The position numbers and the translations under genes were made by a program. A stretch of 64,000 nt of DNA, taken from the NCBI GenBank assembly GCA_032717465.1, contig CM064715.1, positions 39,282,659 to 39,346,658 on the forward strand, given 5' to 3'. Under the pieces are notes generated by a model. That model saw only the letters and a program-made list of their open reading frames with translations. It had not been told where the DNA came from and did not search any database. Position 1 is the first letter of the stretch. Each line of letters begins with the position of its first letter. This document shows positions 12,650-25,790 of this stretch, in pieces. This DNA is from Coenobita brevimanus. Lineage: Eukaryota > Arthropoda > Malacostraca > Decapoda > Coenobitidae.

Positions 12650-13740
12650 ATGAAATTAAACGTGTGGATTAGAGTTTGGGTGTGAATGAGGTGGATTTGA
12701 TGGCCGGTGGATGAATGTGGTTGTGATGTAGGATGAGTGTTTTATATGAAGGTGAGCACGTGTGGGTGTGAGGCTGGGTGGATGAGCAGGTTAGTAGGTG
12801 AGTGTGGGTGTGGGTGTTTGAGTGAGTGAGGAGGATGTATTAGTGGGCGGATGTGGACGGGGGATTGGTAGATGTTTCTGTGGAGGCAACCCAGTGTGGA
12901 AGTAAGGATGAATGTGGGAGTTGGGGTGAATGGGGTGGATATTGAAGTGGGAGTGTTGATGTGAAGGTGGGTCGATGTGGGTGTGGGTATGGATGTGAGG
13001 GAGGGTGAGTATGGGTATGGGGATAGGTGGGTGTGGATTCTGGGATGGGTGAGCATGGGTGTGGGTGTTGGGGTAAGTGGGTGGATGAAAGGGTGAGTGG
13101 GTGTGCATGAGGGGAAGGATGAGAGGTGAATGATGGGGTGAGTGGGTTAGATGTGGGAGTGAATAGTGTAGATGTGAGATTGAGTAGATGTGAATGTGGG
13201 AGTGAGCTTGCGCGGATGTAGGAGTGAGCGGATGTGAATGTCGGAGTGAGCTGGGAAAGAGTGGATGTGACTGTGGGAGTGAGTGGGTGTTGATTTGAGA
13301 GCGAATGAGAGTGGATGTGGATATAGGGGTGAGTGAGCATGGGATGACTGTGAGAGTTGGTGGGTGTGGGTATACATAAAAGTGACTGTGGGTGTAAGAG
13401 TGGATATAAGGATGGGTGGGAATTTGTGGGGGTGTGGGGTTGAGTGAGGTGGGTGCAAGATTGAGTGCGTGTTCACGTCAGGGTGGGTGTGGGTGTGGGG
13501 TTGAGTGTAGTGGGTAAGAGCGTGTTCATGTGAGGGTGGGTGTAGGTGTGCGATTGAGTGGAGTGGGTGTAAGAGTGAGTGCTGATGTGAAGATGGGTGT
13601 GGGTGTGGGGTGGGCAAGTTAGATTGTAGGTGTGTCAAACCATGAGGGGTCAGGTTAGGCTGTGGGCGGGTCAGACTGTCAGTGGGTCATGCTGTGGGCG
13701 GGTCTGACTGTGGGCGGTCTGGGTAGATGTGGGCGTGACA
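12650..13740. repeat. GT-rich minisatellite (GTGGGTGTGGATGTG), ~60-bp higher order at 13430-13610
   Basis: Units of GTGAGTGGGTGTGGATGTG type repeat for about 1.1 kb. From 13430 a higher-order unit of about 55-60 bp (GTGTGGGGTTGAGTG, GTGGGT, GAGTGCGTGTTCACG) is present in three copies. The last part (13640-13740) switches to GGGTCAGACTGTGGGCG units. The Thr/His/Pro-rich minus-strand frames are shadows. Confidence 0.7.
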
Positions 13741-13793
13741 TTCCCTGTGACCTGTCGTGCAGAAACACAAGGCGACCGGACCACCCTTGTCAC

Positions 13794-13795
<2 letters not shown>

Positions 13796-13873
<78 letters not shown>
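13796..13873. repeat. (GA)n microsatellite
   Basis: Perfect GA run of about 39 units. Confidence 0.97.
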
Positions 13874-13876
<3 letters not shown>

Positions 13877-14389
13877 TGAAAAAAAGAAAACTAGTAAAGA
13901 TAAGCATAAGCAGATGAACAGACGATAGAGAGAGGAGGAAAAATTAACAAAGCGGTGAGGAGGAAAAAGGAGGCAGTGAAAAAGGGATGGAGCTGATACG
14001 AGAACATTATAATTAGGTGCTCTGAAGTATCCATGAAGAGTATTACTAACATGAGTGGAGTACAGAGGAGTATGAAGGAGCACAAAGGAAAATAAACAGC
14101 AACAGATTTATTAGTTCTCTCGAAGCTGTTGGTAAATGGAAGGCTATAACATAACTAATCTATTAATAGAAGACAAGGAAAGTAAAGCAGGAAGGCTCCC
14201 CCTATCCCACCAAGCCCTTCAGCCGGAACCGGCAGCAAATACTGTAGTGAGAAGAACTGCCATACAGAGTAGAAAAGCTGTCATGGAAATTTAATAGTAA
14301 AAGATGAAAGGAAGTATTTTCCAGTATCTTCCTTGGAAGCTAAAGTGAAAGGAATTCAGCATTAGGTTCTGGAATATACTGATGTTGCT

Positions 14390-14780
14390 CTACAGTTTTG
14401 GCTTCCATTCTTGGTACTGTAAAAAGATGGAAATCGGAAATGTATTATTTTCAGCAGTGAACTTGCTTAGCTGGGGATTAAAGATAAATTTGCCCAAGCG
14501 ATCTTTATATGTAAATACACTATCACGGCCCACCAAATGGGAAGGCCGTTTTTTTTTTTTTCTATATATATATACAACTCTGATGAAACAGAAAATGCTC
14601 TCCTTCATGTGTATGGAAGAGTCTGACGACTGTTTATACCCATTACCTGTAGCATAATTCGATCTATCTATTGTCAGCATTTCTCAACAGCCACATTGTC
14701 ATGCTCTTTAAATATTTTGAATACTTGATATAAATCTCCTCAGTCTGCTCTTAGTTGGGGTAAACGGATTCAGTGCTTCT
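14390..14780 (-). mobile_element. LINE fragment (CR1/jockey-like), 3' part, left of LTR insertion
   Basis: A minus-strand frame contains LTIDRSNYATGNGYK and downstream CFIRVVYIYR, resembling the post-RT C-terminal region of CR1/jockey-type LINE ORF2, where an R.N.TRGNGYKL motif is followed by an F.NRVV.IWN motif. Reading the minus strand, it continues the RT fragment found at 17945-18890 once the LTR element (about 14780-17940) is removed. Frameshifts and stops show it is dead. Confidence 0.65.
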
Positions 14781-15012
14781 GTAGCAGGGGTGTGTCACGT
14801 GTGTTCCTCGTGGATGGACTAGGTCTTTGTTCACAAGAGGACTGCTGACAGCTAACTGCATCATCTCCTTACTGGCCGCTGTCGTCAGCTTTCCTCAGTG
14901 TTAAGAGTGTGTAAGCATGTTTAGCATTGCTCGATTCTCGCAGACACAACACCTTCTCATCATCTGACTCCCTGCTTCTATCTATCTATTTATCTATCTA
15001 TCTATTATGTAG
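14781..15012 (-). repeat. Inverted LTR segment (left arm)
   Basis: This is the reverse complement of 17597-17828 over 232 bp with a single visible difference (GTGGATGG versus GTGGGTGG). It is followed by a patchwork at 15013-15043: about 15 bp more in inverted order (GTGTGTAAGCATGT), then TCAGCAGTCCTCTT in direct order, then the direct 65-bp LTR end. Confidence 0.85.
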
Positions 15013-16159
15013 ATAGTGTGTAAGCATGTTCAGCAGTCCTCTTGGGAGGAGGAGAAGGAGACAGGCAGGAGGTCAAGAAGAGGGATGACCCAAATGTCAT
15101 TTATGACATTTGGTAGCAGCGAACGTATACGAACCTCGTCTACGAATCAACATTAAATTCCTACAAAGTATCAAGATTGAAAACAAGAATATCTCTCTTA
15201 ACCAACAACATAACCAGCTCCTGACGCTTCTCTCCATCAAGCCCCCTCCGTCTCCCAGATCATCATGCTGATGCAGAGGTCAAGAGATCACACGACGCCT
15301 TGCAAGTAGCTTAACGACAAACCAGCGAATCTACGGACATCGTCTCCGAATTAAAAGCAAATTTCTACAAAAGCAACCGAGACTCTACAAGATTAGCTTC
15401 AGTTCTACAGTGAATCACTACAAAATCTATAATCTTCACGTAACTTCAAGCAGCAACAAGAACAATATAAAACAAAGCAAGTAAAGAAGAGGAAAAAGGA
15501 CCGAGAAAACATCGACATAGAAAACCGGAAGGAACAAACAAACGAAGAGTGAGACACGACTCATAACTCATCTTACTCACTCATCTTCACTCAAGTTACT
15601 CACCGCTACTCATTCACTCACCACAGCTACCAGTGTGGGAAGCCGACGTCACCATGTGCTGAGACGACAGCACGCCAATCAACCCGTGAAGAACAACGCT
15701 ATCACCACGTGCGACACCACTCACACCATTTCCACCACAGTAAAAATTAGTGAGTAACATAGTTACTTCATTTATACAATACACAGTGATAGACAATAAG
15801 CTTCTGCACAAACATATAAAACGTGTTGTATAGTTACAGCTTAAATACACATACTTACTTCAGTTATCTGCATAACTCAATCACTAAATAATCACCATCA
15901 ATAAATATTCTACACAGTATATATTCATTCATTTATTATAACATTTATTTACTACCAAGGAGTGTTACCATTTATACCTACATAAAATACGTGTTTCATA
16001 TATACAACTATACATATTATATCTACAAAGTAATAAAGAAAATATACCATCACAGTTACTCAGTGAGCAATTAAAAGAACTGTATTAAACATTTATTAAT
16101 TAAAGCTACCTAGTGGAAACATATAAATTAAGTTACAAGGTAAACTAGAAAAAAAAAAA

Positions 16160-16294
16160 ATGGCCAACACAAATGCCGTTAGCAAGAGTGAACATCTTCA
16201 ACACAATCGTGAAGACAATGATTTCCACACAGTGCTGACACACATATTACCCACGATAGGTACAGGTGAACAACAAATCAGTGTGTATAGTTAA
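16160..16294 (+). CDS. Small hypothetical ORF inside the LTR element (44 aa)
   Basis: The ATG at 16160 follows a poly-A run and opens a 44-residue frame (MANTNAVSKSEHLQHNRED then a hydrophobic patch) ending in TAA at 16292-16294. It is about 1.05 kb downstream of the putative primer-binding site, where a gag start could lie, so it may be a gag N-terminal remnant. No capsid motif is seen and the frame is short enough to be chance. Confidence 0.25.
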   Translation: MANTNAVSKSEHLQHNREDNDFHTVLTHILPTIGTGEQQISVYS

Positions 16295-16689
16295 TACTGT
16301 ATATATGTATATATTTTTTATATAAAATAACAAAATATGGGACTATATAATATCATTTTGTAGTATCTGTGCAATATAAACTAAACTTTAAAAAAAGTAT
16401 CCCAAGAAAATTAGTCAGCAATTATGTAACCATGAACAAAATGGAAAAAGCGTACACAAGCAAAGAGAAACAAACTATAGAAAATCAATACATACAAAAA
16501 AAAAAGAACAAAAAAAGAAAGAAAAAAAAAGTAAGAAAGAAAAAAGAGAAATAGAGTAAGATCACATAACAAACAAATGAAAATAAGTGTAAGTGTTACT
16601 ACATATGCCAAAATACCACATAAACTACAAACAAAAAAGCAAATTGTGTCTCCACAAACAAGTGGCATGACACATCATCACTATCATCG

Positions 16690-17180
16690 ACCGCAGCATA
16701 TGTTAGGACTGCAGTTATTACAATTATGTTACACTTATTACAATTTTGTAACTACAAACGATATGTAACAATTATGTAACGACAAACGATTGCATTATGT
16801 TACACTAACTACAATTATGTACCTACAAACGATATGTAACAATTATGTAACGACAAACGATTGCATTATGTTACACTTTGCCAATTATGTAACAGTTGCA
16901 TTAACAAGATGTAACTTTTATGTAACTTTAACTACAATTATGTACCTACAAACGATATGTAACAATTATGTAACGACAAAACAGTTGCATTAACAAGATG
17001 TAACTTTTATGTAACTTTAACTACAATTATAAGGCCAAGACACTTATGTAATAGTTGCATTAACAAATGTAACTACAATTATAAGGCCAACACAATTATG
17101 CATTAACACAATATTTTGTAACAATTCATAAAATGTTACAATTATGTAGTACCACAATGTTAGTACAATATTGTGAGTCA
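16690..17180. repeat. Internal ~70-bp tandem repeats (ATGTAACAATTATGTAAC)
   Basis: Units containing ACTACAATTATGTACCTAC, AAACGATATGTAACAATTA and CGATTGCATTATGTTACAC occur near 16735, 16808 and 16928, grading into shorter units with AAGATGTAACTTTTATG and TACAATTATAAGGCC. The array lies in the interior of the LTR element, which is therefore partly satellite. Confidence 0.7.
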
Positions 17181-17589
17181 TACAATTATAGCACAATTCT
17201 GTATTACCAGTATCATCATACAAGTTAGGTGAAATATTAGACATTACTAAAGCGATAACTCAAATATGTAATGTATAACTTAGCAGTATTACCATTGCAC
17301 AATTATATGCGTACGTCTGTTGTACATGCACGTCTTACAAAGTGTTATACAACAACCATTGCATTTATTCAAATATGTATACAACTTATTTAAAATGTAA
17401 TATTACTGAATAATCACTATTTACTATGAATAATATATGTATACAATATTCATACAATTATGTTACTTTACATTATTATGTATTTCACTTAATTAACTTA
17501 TAAGTTCATTATAATGTGTATGTAGTATGTATTAATATGTTATAACTATTAAATGTCGATGGTACGCCATTTTCGCGCGACCGAGCAAA

Positions 17590-17940
17590 TGTAGGACTAC
17601 ATAATAGATAGATAGATAAATAGATAGATAGAAGCAGGGAGTCAGATGATGAGAAGGTGTTGTGTCTGCGAGAATCGAGCAATGCTAAACATGCTTACAC
17701 ACTCTTAACACTGAGGAAAGCTGACGACAGCGGCCAGTAAGGAGATGATGCAGTTAGCTGTCAGCAGTCCTCTTGTGAACAAAGACCTAGTCCACCCACG
17801 AGGAACACACGTGACACACCCCTGCTACACCAGAATTTAGGAAAGAGAGCTCAGACGGAGATTAGCCTTAGAACAGGGAGGAGGAGAAGGAGACAGGCAG
17901 GAGGTCAAGAAGAGGGATGACCCAAATGTCATTTATGACA
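17590..17940 (+). repeat. 3' LTR (351 bp)
   Basis: It starts TGTAGGACTACATAATAGAT and ends CATTTATGACA, giving TG...CA termini, with an internal (GATA)n stretch at 17606-17630. It serves as the reference for the rearranged 5' copy. Confidence 0.75.
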
Positions 17941-17944
17941 CTTC

Positions 17945-18890
<946 letters not shown>

Positions 18891-18896
18891 TTTTTG

Positions 18897-20735
18897 ATCA
18901 CGATGGAGAAATGCAGAAGGCAGTAAAGGGGATGAAAACAGGGAAAGCTGCAGGTATGGATGGGTGTGCTGGGGAATGCCTGAAAGGTGGTGGAGCGACT
19001 ACTGTCGACTGGTTAGTAAGATTGTTGAATGTGTGCTTTGTGATAGGTATGGTGCCAATTGACTGGGCAAGTGCCTGTGTGGTCCCGTTGTATAAAGGTA
19101 AGGGTGATAAGTATGAATGTTCTAGCTTTAGGGGTATAAGTCTGTTGAGTGTTGTAGGTAAGGTGTATGATAGAGTGTGTAGATTGTTAATTAAGAGAGT
19201 TAGAGAGGGTACAGAGGGAGTGATTGGTGATGAGCAGTGTGGCTTTAGGAGGGAGAGGGGATACGTGGATCAGGTGTTTGCTGAGAAACAGGTGTGTGAA
19301 AAGTATTTAGCAAAAGGTAAGGATGTGTTTTGAGTGTTCATGGATTAAGAGAAAGCGTACGATAGAACTGATAGGTAGGCTTTGTGGACCGTTTTAAGAC
19401 TGTATGGACTTGATGGTAGATTGCTAAAAGGAGTGAAAAGTTTTTAAGTAAATAGTAGAGCATGTGTAAAAGTGAGAAATACTGTGACTGGTTTCCCATG
19501 AGAGTGGGGCTGCGACAGGGATGTGTGATGTCGCCTTGGTTGTTTAATGTTTATATGGATGGTGTTGTAATGGAGGTGAATGCAAGAGTTAGTTGGAGGT
19601 CTGAGCCTGGTGAATGTTGATGGTTGAGAGTCTGAAGCAGCTGCTGTTTACGGATGATACTGCACTGGTGGCTGATTCAGAGGAGAGATTGAGACAGTTG
19701 GTAGAGGAGTTTGGAAGGGTTTGTGAAAGGAGGAAATTGAAATTAAATGAGAATAACAGTAAAGTCATGAAGTGTATGATGTTGGTGGATGGTAGGAGGA
19801 TGAATATAGTTTTGAATGGTGAGTTGCTAGAGGAGGTAGAGTGTTTTAAATGTTTAGGGTCACTTGTAGCTGTGGATGGAAGAATAGATGCAGAAGTTAA
19901 GTTCAGAATAAATGAAATAGGAAACGTGCTGGGAGGGATGAAAAAGTGTTTAGATGTCGTTCAATTAGAATGGATATAAAGAGAAGGCTGTATGAGGGTG
20001 TAGTGTTACCGACTGCGTTATATCGGGCTGAAACATGGAATATGGGTGTAGCAGAGAGGAAAAGTTTGAATGTAATGGAGATGAGGTGTTTGGGGAGTAT
20101 GTGTGGAGTGACGTATATGGATCGAGGGGGAAATGATGAAGTGCGAAGGAGAACTGGAGTTGTGCGGGAGATGGCAGATCGAGTTAAGCAGAGGGTTTTG
20201 CGATGGTTTGGGCATATGGAAAGAATGGATAATGAGCGATTGGTGAAAAAGATAGATCTGATGTGAGAGGTGTAAGGTTGAGAGGAAGACCACGAATAGG
20301 ATGGATGGACAGTGTGAAGAGAGCGTTGGATGCGAGAGGGATGTCTGTTGAGCAAGGACGGGTGGCTGTGCGTGATAGAAATGACTGGAGAGAAATTGTG
20401 AATGAATAAGTGATGACACAGCCCTGAGGGGATATTCTCCCGCATTTGGTCGGATCAGCTCATCAGGTCAGGTGTGGGTAAGGGGATGGATCCATTATGA
20501 TGTGGCAGGGGTAAACCAACTCTGGCGTTGGGCCCTGCTGCGGATGTCACTGATTGCACTGCTCAGTTGACCCTCGTGCGGTGTGGTGTGGTGAGGATCT
20601 GTCCCTTCTCCCCTTGGGGCTAAGATGCGAATGAATGTGTTTGAGTGGATAAGTAAATTGGGAGTGTGTCGTCCTGTCTCAGCTACCTCCCTTTCCTTGG
20701 GGGAAGCAGCCTAGGTATATAGATAGATAGATAGA
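18897..20735 (+). mobile_element. RTE-like LINE, 5'-truncated, degraded RT
   Basis: The first frame (18911-19333) carries KTGKAAGMDG, ACVVPLYKGKGD, FRGISLLSVVGKVY and GDEQCGFRRERG, the finger/palm start of an RTE-like RT. Stops replace conserved residues after KGKDVF (normally Trp) and after VFMD. The middle RT block GLRQGCVMSPWLFNVYMD lies in a shifted frame at about 19507-19560. The catalytic box is FTDDTALVADS (about 19645, normally FADDT). A C-terminal frame (19946-20266) has ALYRAETWNMG, CGVTY and LRWFGHMERM, and after one more shift RLRGRPRIGWMDSVKRAL, ending near 20410. A 3' UTR follows, ending in a (TAGA)n tail at 20717-20735. The endonuclease domain is absent. Confidence 0.85.
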
Positions 20736-22123
20736 CCTATGCACAGGACCACTGAAAACATGTGTTCTTACTGCTGAAAGAATCTTTTGTGAGGAACTTT
20801 ACCAACACCTTTTGAATATTGAGGCAGATTAAGTCAGCGGATTTGGGGTCGTCGAAATGTTGAATATATCGCGAAAAAAAAAAAAAATAAACAAGAGATT
20901 AGTAAGGCAAGAGTGATAATTCTGAAAAGTGATGGATGAATATAGTGGATGAGGCAAAGAGGATGGATGAGTGAAGATAAATGGATAATAATGAGGATAA
21001 GGTGAGGGATATGGATGGAAGGGCGGAATAATGGATGATGCAACATGAGGCCTTATTGATGAACTTTCTTGAGCCTTAGTGTGCTCCTTCATTCTCGGAT
21101 CGTACCTCATACAGCTACCAAACACATCACAGTCAAATTAGAATAAGTAATGACATTAATACGACAACAAAATTAAATGATCCCTGTCAATACTTCATTG
21201 CTATGGAGACATCCTGACTATACAATTGGCTTTTATGAGTATGGTTCCTGGCTCAAGTGAAATTATCAGTTAGTACAGGGTGATTCAATACTCCTGGCCC
21301 CAGAAGAGTCAATATTTTTATTAATAACAAACAGATTAAAGGGAAATTCGGTAGTTACTTTCTTTCATCCATTTCAGTTTATCCAAAATAACATCAGATA
21401 CTGGAAGTGATCTTTGATAATTAGAGAGATATGAACTAAGAGTTCCATACTAGCAACTGGCATCCCCTAAGATGGGTGTAGTCTCCCTAAATATGTTTTC
21501 TTCGAGTTCATCAAGGGCGAGCTTTCTTTATGAATGCCTTTCCTATAATATAATTCTACATGAAATAATTTGGCGTTAAAATAGGAAAATTAAGAAGAGA
21601 CGTTCACTTATGGGGTAAGATCTGATCACTTTATCAGTACAGTAACCGAAATGATGGCCACTCAACGTCACCCTGAACGGTAGGGTTGCATTTAATTTCT
21701 TGCGGATGTCTCTTGAAATTCAAAAGTCAAGTAATTTTTCAGAATAGTATATAACTGGCACAGACTGAAGAATATAAAGCAGAACTTTAATTAAACTCAC
21801 TCATTAGTAACACATGTAATGACATCATTCTGGATCATTACACTAGTTAATCATTCTGTACTTACAGTAATCATGTTGAAACTTAAAAAGACAAAGCTAC
21901 TCTACTGTAATCAGCAATAATCAAATGGTCTTTAATCTCTGCTTAATAGTTCAATACCCCAGACGTGTAAAGGTATTATTGACAGGAAGAGTAAATATAT
22001 TTCAGAGTGAATGAGACTGCACAGCATTTGTCTCATACTCTTTAATCCTTTCATCTTCCACACAGCGATTTTTTTTATCATAATCATGTATGAGGGATGA
22101 AGCATGGTGTCATATAATTTGAT
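20736..22123. other. Unique AT-rich sequence, nothing recognised
   Basis: A poly-A run lies at 20875-20887 and GGATGAATATAGTGGATGA-type mini-repeats at 20930-21040. Otherwise no gene, RNA or repeat is recognised. Confidence 0.4.
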
Positions 22124-22223
22124 CAGTTGATCCCTACGTGTCAAGTGGGGTTGGTGGAGGATTAGTGCCCCTCCCTGTAAAACAATTAACTCTAAGCGCT
22201 TGACCACCCCGTTTGGGATACAT
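22124..22223 (+). repeat. Dispersed repeat family A, copy 2 (3' half)
   Basis: TCCCTACGTGTCAAGTGGGG, GGTTGGTGGAGGATTAGTGC and GTAAAACAATTAACTC align with 7080-7150, differing at scattered positions. Confidence 0.55.
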
Positions 22224-22635
22224 GGCGTCTGGCAATGGATGGATGTAGTCCTCAGACGATTTTAACCAGTTATTTTTATTTTTTACTTGAGGAGTTAGAT
22301 ACTGTCTTCATTAATCCCATCGCTATTTTGGCACTCTGTTAGTGTGCAAAACAAAACTTCATAAAGGCTGGGTGGGTGAGATAGTTCCAGTAAGTTACTT
22401 AAAAATGACACTACATCAAGTAACTGAATAGTGAGCCTAGATATAAGGAGATATCATTATTATGCATGGCAATAATAATACTGTAAGTAATATGCAAAAT
22501 CAATCGCCGAGGAAGTAATGTAGCAATAACTTGTAGTAAATGATGGGTAGGCTGAATAACTAATAGAAGACAAGTGGATAATTTGTAGTGGAGGAACTAA
22601 AGGAGTATCCATGAATGAAAACAAAAACTAGAGGG

Positions 22636-22926
22636 GCACTCAGTGGAGGCATCTCTCCGACAAGGGCAAAATAATTTCCAAACCACTCTTCATAATGGGT
22701 TAGGTTTTCTTAACACTGACTAGGATTTCGCAAATTTGTTTTCCGTATCCAGAATCTGTAATACGATCCGGATCTGTCCCAAAAGTTAATCGATAGTTCC
22801 CTGGGACGTGGACTATCTACCCATCAAATTTGGTTCTAATCTGTTAGTTTTTGAGCAAACCCTCTAACAGACAAACAAACAAACAAACAGGGGTGAAAAC
22901 ATATCTTCCTTGTCGGAGAGAATAAA
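22636..22926 (-). repeat. Widespread ~290-bp repeat (GGTATGTTTTCACC family), minus copy
   Basis: On the minus strand it begins TCTCCGACAAGGAAGATATG, continues TTTTCACCCCTGTTTGTTTG and CAAAAACTAACAG, then AACCAAATTTGATGGGTAG, and ends GAGATGCCTCCACTGAGTGC. The same order of blocks occurs on the plus strand at 61298-61592. An (AAAC)n run (22869-22892) comes from its GTTTGTTT segment. Confidence 0.65.
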
Positions 22927-23190
22927 GGATAAAAAGAATAAAGCTACCCGGTACTTAAAAAAGGAAACAAGAAGAAAACACAGGGAGCTGCAAGGAACAG
23001 TAAGTAGTAAGAAGATGAAAGATTGCCAGGTATGGTCAAAGAGGAATCAATGAAGGTAAAAGGAAGGAGCGAGAAAAAGGTGGGGAGAGGCGGCAAAAAA
23101 GGAAATCATGAAGAAAATACGTATGAAGAGATGAAAAGGGCAGAGTAACCGGAACAGAGAGAGGTGGGAGAGAGAGAAAAAGACACTCCG
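22927..23190. other. Purine-rich unique spacer
   Basis: GAA/AAG-rich plus strand with no recognised element. Confidence 0.4.
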
Positions 23191-23191
23191 T

Positions 23192-23231
23192 CTGCACACA
23201 CACACACACACACACACATATAGATAGATAG

Positions 23232-23295
<64 letters not shown>

Positions 23296-23320
23296 AGTAT
23301 GTACTCGTATATATGTATAA

Positions 23321-23413
<93 letters not shown>

Positions 23414-23507
23414 AGAAGGGAGGAAGATATGGAGGAAGGGAAAGCCATACTAAATACTACCTGTCACAAACCACTCTATTCATTCCACCCATAAACTTCA
23501 CTATATA

Positions 23508-23585
<78 letters not shown>
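23192..23585. repeat. Compound microsatellite cluster (CA)n(GATA)n(GT)n ... (GA)n ... (GT)n
   Basis: CA occupies 23192-23218, GATA 23221-23234, GT 23235-23293, GA about 23323-23407 and GT 23511-23585. The CA and GT blocks are mutually complementary, so 23192-23293 can fold as a hairpin around the GATA spacer. Confidence 0.95.
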
Positions 23586-23586
<1 letters not shown>

Positions 23587-23739
23587 ATACTTTTCACTAC
23601 CCTTTTACATGTGCGTCTGTCACGTGTTTTTCTTTAGGTAAACAATGTGGAAATGTGCCGGAATTGCAGACATTTTAATTTCGGGATTAATCTCTAAGTT
23701 TTCTTCCATTCCATTAGTTGTTTTTTTCGCTCAAAAACA

Positions 23740-23760
23740 TTCTGTCTGTCTGTCTGTCTG

Positions 23761-23834
<74 letters not shown>

Positions 23835-24160
23835 AAACTTTATCCTTCACCTCTTCTTGTCTTTTCCCTTCCTCGTCCTTTGTCACACTCTAAATTTCTT
23901 CTTCTCCTTCCCTTACTAACTCTTAACTGTCTTGCTCTTTGTCTCTGTCTTCTCTCCATTCTCTTATATTTTCTTCCTTCTTCGCACTCTACCTCTTTCT
24001 CTTATCCCTTTTTTTTCTCTCTCTCCAATTACCTTTCCTCCCCACATCTTTCCTTTATATCTCTTTTCTCCCTCCCGCTCTCACTCTCCCCTCAACCCTG
24101 CTCTTCCTGCATCGCCTTCCCCTTCTCTCTTCCCCCCCATCTCCTCCAGCCTTAGGCCAG
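23740..24160. repeat. (TCTG)n(CT)n and pyrimidine-rich tract
   Basis: TCTG units at 23740-23770 lead into CT runs (23777-23834) and then a CTTCTCC-type pyrimidine tract. The open frames are Leu/Ser/Phe shadows. Confidence 0.8.
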
Positions 24161-24179
24161 GATAAATCACGGAGCACAA

Positions 24180-25082
24180 AAAGACCCATCTTGCCCAGGC
24201 AGGCAGGGAGGCAGAGAGGTAGGCAGACGGGAGGCGGCAGGCAGGACGGGAGACAGCAGGGAGGGAGGCAGAGCCTAAGGCAGAGAGGCGGGTTGGAAGG
24301 CAGGCGGGAACCTAGGCAGACGGGAGGAGGCAAACAGGAAGGAACGAAGGAAAACGGCAAGCAGGCAGAGGGAGGGGGGAGGTATGGAGGCTGGCAGGTA
24401 GGGAGGGAGGAGAAGGCAGGTAGGAAGGTGGGCAGGGAAGTGGGCAGACAGAAAGGGAGGTATGAAGAGAGGAAGGTGGGTGGAGGCAAGCAGTAAGGGA
24501 ATTAGGAAGAAGGTAGGTAGCCAGAGAGAGAGGCACGGAGGTAGGTGGGGAAGAAAGTAGACAGGGAGGGAAGAGAAGGCAGGAAGGAAGGAAGACGGAG
24601 GGAGAATCAGGCAGGTAGTCAGGGAGGAAGACAGCCGGGAAGAAGACAGGAAAAATGGAGAAGAGGCAGAGAGAAAAAACAATTGGCAGGAAGAAAGGAG
24701 GAATTGGAGGCAGAGCAATGAGTAGAAAGGAGGGAAAGAAAGTGAGACAGGGAGACAAGAAAAGATGGCAGAAAGACAGGCTGGCAGGAAGCAGACATTG
24801 AGATAACACAGGGAGAGGCAGAGGAAGACCGTGAGGCATACAGAAAGGGAGGCACAGAGGAAGCAGATAATAAAAGTGGCAGTCAAAAAAGGACGACAGG
24901 GAGATAGGAGGAGAGGAAGACAGGGAGGTAAGCAGTGCAGACAGGGAGAGAGGCAGAGAGGAAAGTAAAGCAGCAAGAGAGGGAGACACGAAAGCAAGAA
25001 TAAGGTAGGGAGGTAGGGAATACACAGAAGAGAAATGGGGAGTCAGGGAGAGAAGGAGAGTGCCTGAAAGGGTAGGTACGGT

Positions 25083-25117
<35 letters not shown>

Positions 25118-25120
25118 AAC
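24180..25120. repeat. Purine-rich minisatellite (GGCAGGCAGGGAGG), ending in (AGAC)n
   Basis: Units of GGCAGGNAGGGAGG and GGAAGGAGG type repeat irregularly for about 0.9 kb, ending in a perfect (AGAC)n at 25090-25118. The complementary strand gives the long Leu/Pro/Ser/Cys-rich frames at 24275-25025, which are not genes. Confidence 0.75.
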
Positions 25121-25139
25121 TAATAGGCTATATATCCCG

Positions 25140-25790
25140 TCTCCAGCAACATCTACAGGTCATCTTCCCACTCACCTATTTTCACAGCCCCGGACTCATT
25201 TTCACCCCGGGAACCTATTTGCCTCCATGACCCTATTCTCCTTCTTTCACCACTTCCCCTCCATGAACCTGTTTCCTCATTGAGACCTAATTTTCCCCAT
25301 AGACCATTTTCCCATACTGCTAGTTTTTCCCCCATAAATCTGTTTCTCCCATGGACCTTTACTGTTCCATGAATTTTTTCCTGTGTGCCTATTTTCCCAT
25401 TGATCATATTTTCCCTATGGACCTATTTCACTGTTGTCCTATTCCCTATTGGACCTATTTCCTTCCAGGGACCAGTACTGATGTGACCTAGGCTCTCCAG
25501 GGTCCTGTTTTTCCTTTGACTTCTGTTATCCATGTACCTATTTTTTTCATATTGAGCTTTTTCTCCCCATGGGAACACACGACATCCCAAGAAGCACCTA
25601 TTCTCTCCCAAATACCTACGTTCTCCATGTTTCTTTGGTACGTAGTGGACATGTATTTTCACTTTGACCCATTTCCCACAAAGAGCGATCCTATATGTTC
25701 CTTTTTCTCACATGGGACCATTCCAACCATGGATCTGTTTACCCTATGGACGTATTCCTCATTGGATCTATTTTTTCCCCGTCTTCCACC
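25140..25790. repeat. Degenerate ~19-bp minisatellite (CCTATTTTCCCCATGGA)
   Basis: Repeated CCTATTTTCCC, CCATGGACC, CCTGTTTCTCCCATGG and TTTTCCCCATAGACC units continue through the stretch with indels. Frames on both strands (for example 25153-25407 with repeated GENG/GEKI) reflect the unit. Confidence 0.7.

Larger units (their letters stand above)
14780..17940 (+). mobile_element. Non-autonomous LTR retrotransposon with partly inverted 5' LTR
   Basis: The element ends in ATGACA, is flanked by CTTC(T) at 14776-14780 and 17941-17945 (4-5 bp target duplication), and has an intact 3' LTR of 351 bp (17590-17940, TG...CA). The last 65 bp of both LTRs are identical (15044-15108 and 17876-17940). 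Directly after the 5' LTR, TTTGGTAGCAGCG (15109-15121) looks like a primer-binding site of the TGGTAGCAG type. The 232 bp at 14781-15012 are the reverse complement of 17597-17828 with one mismatch, so most of the 5' LTR is inverted. The ~2.5-kb interior has no gag, protease, RT or integrase frame. It sits inside a dead LINE. Confidence 0.8.

Noticed and set aside
23192..23293. Hairpin RNA gene from (CA)n-(GT)n
   Set aside because: Complementarity is trivial for these dinucleotides and there is no sign of transcription.
24055..25025. Cys/Pro/Leu-rich minus-strand frames of up to 240 codons
   Set aside because: Complement of the GGCAGGCAGG minisatellite; overlapping frames in two phases look alike, which is typical for repeats.
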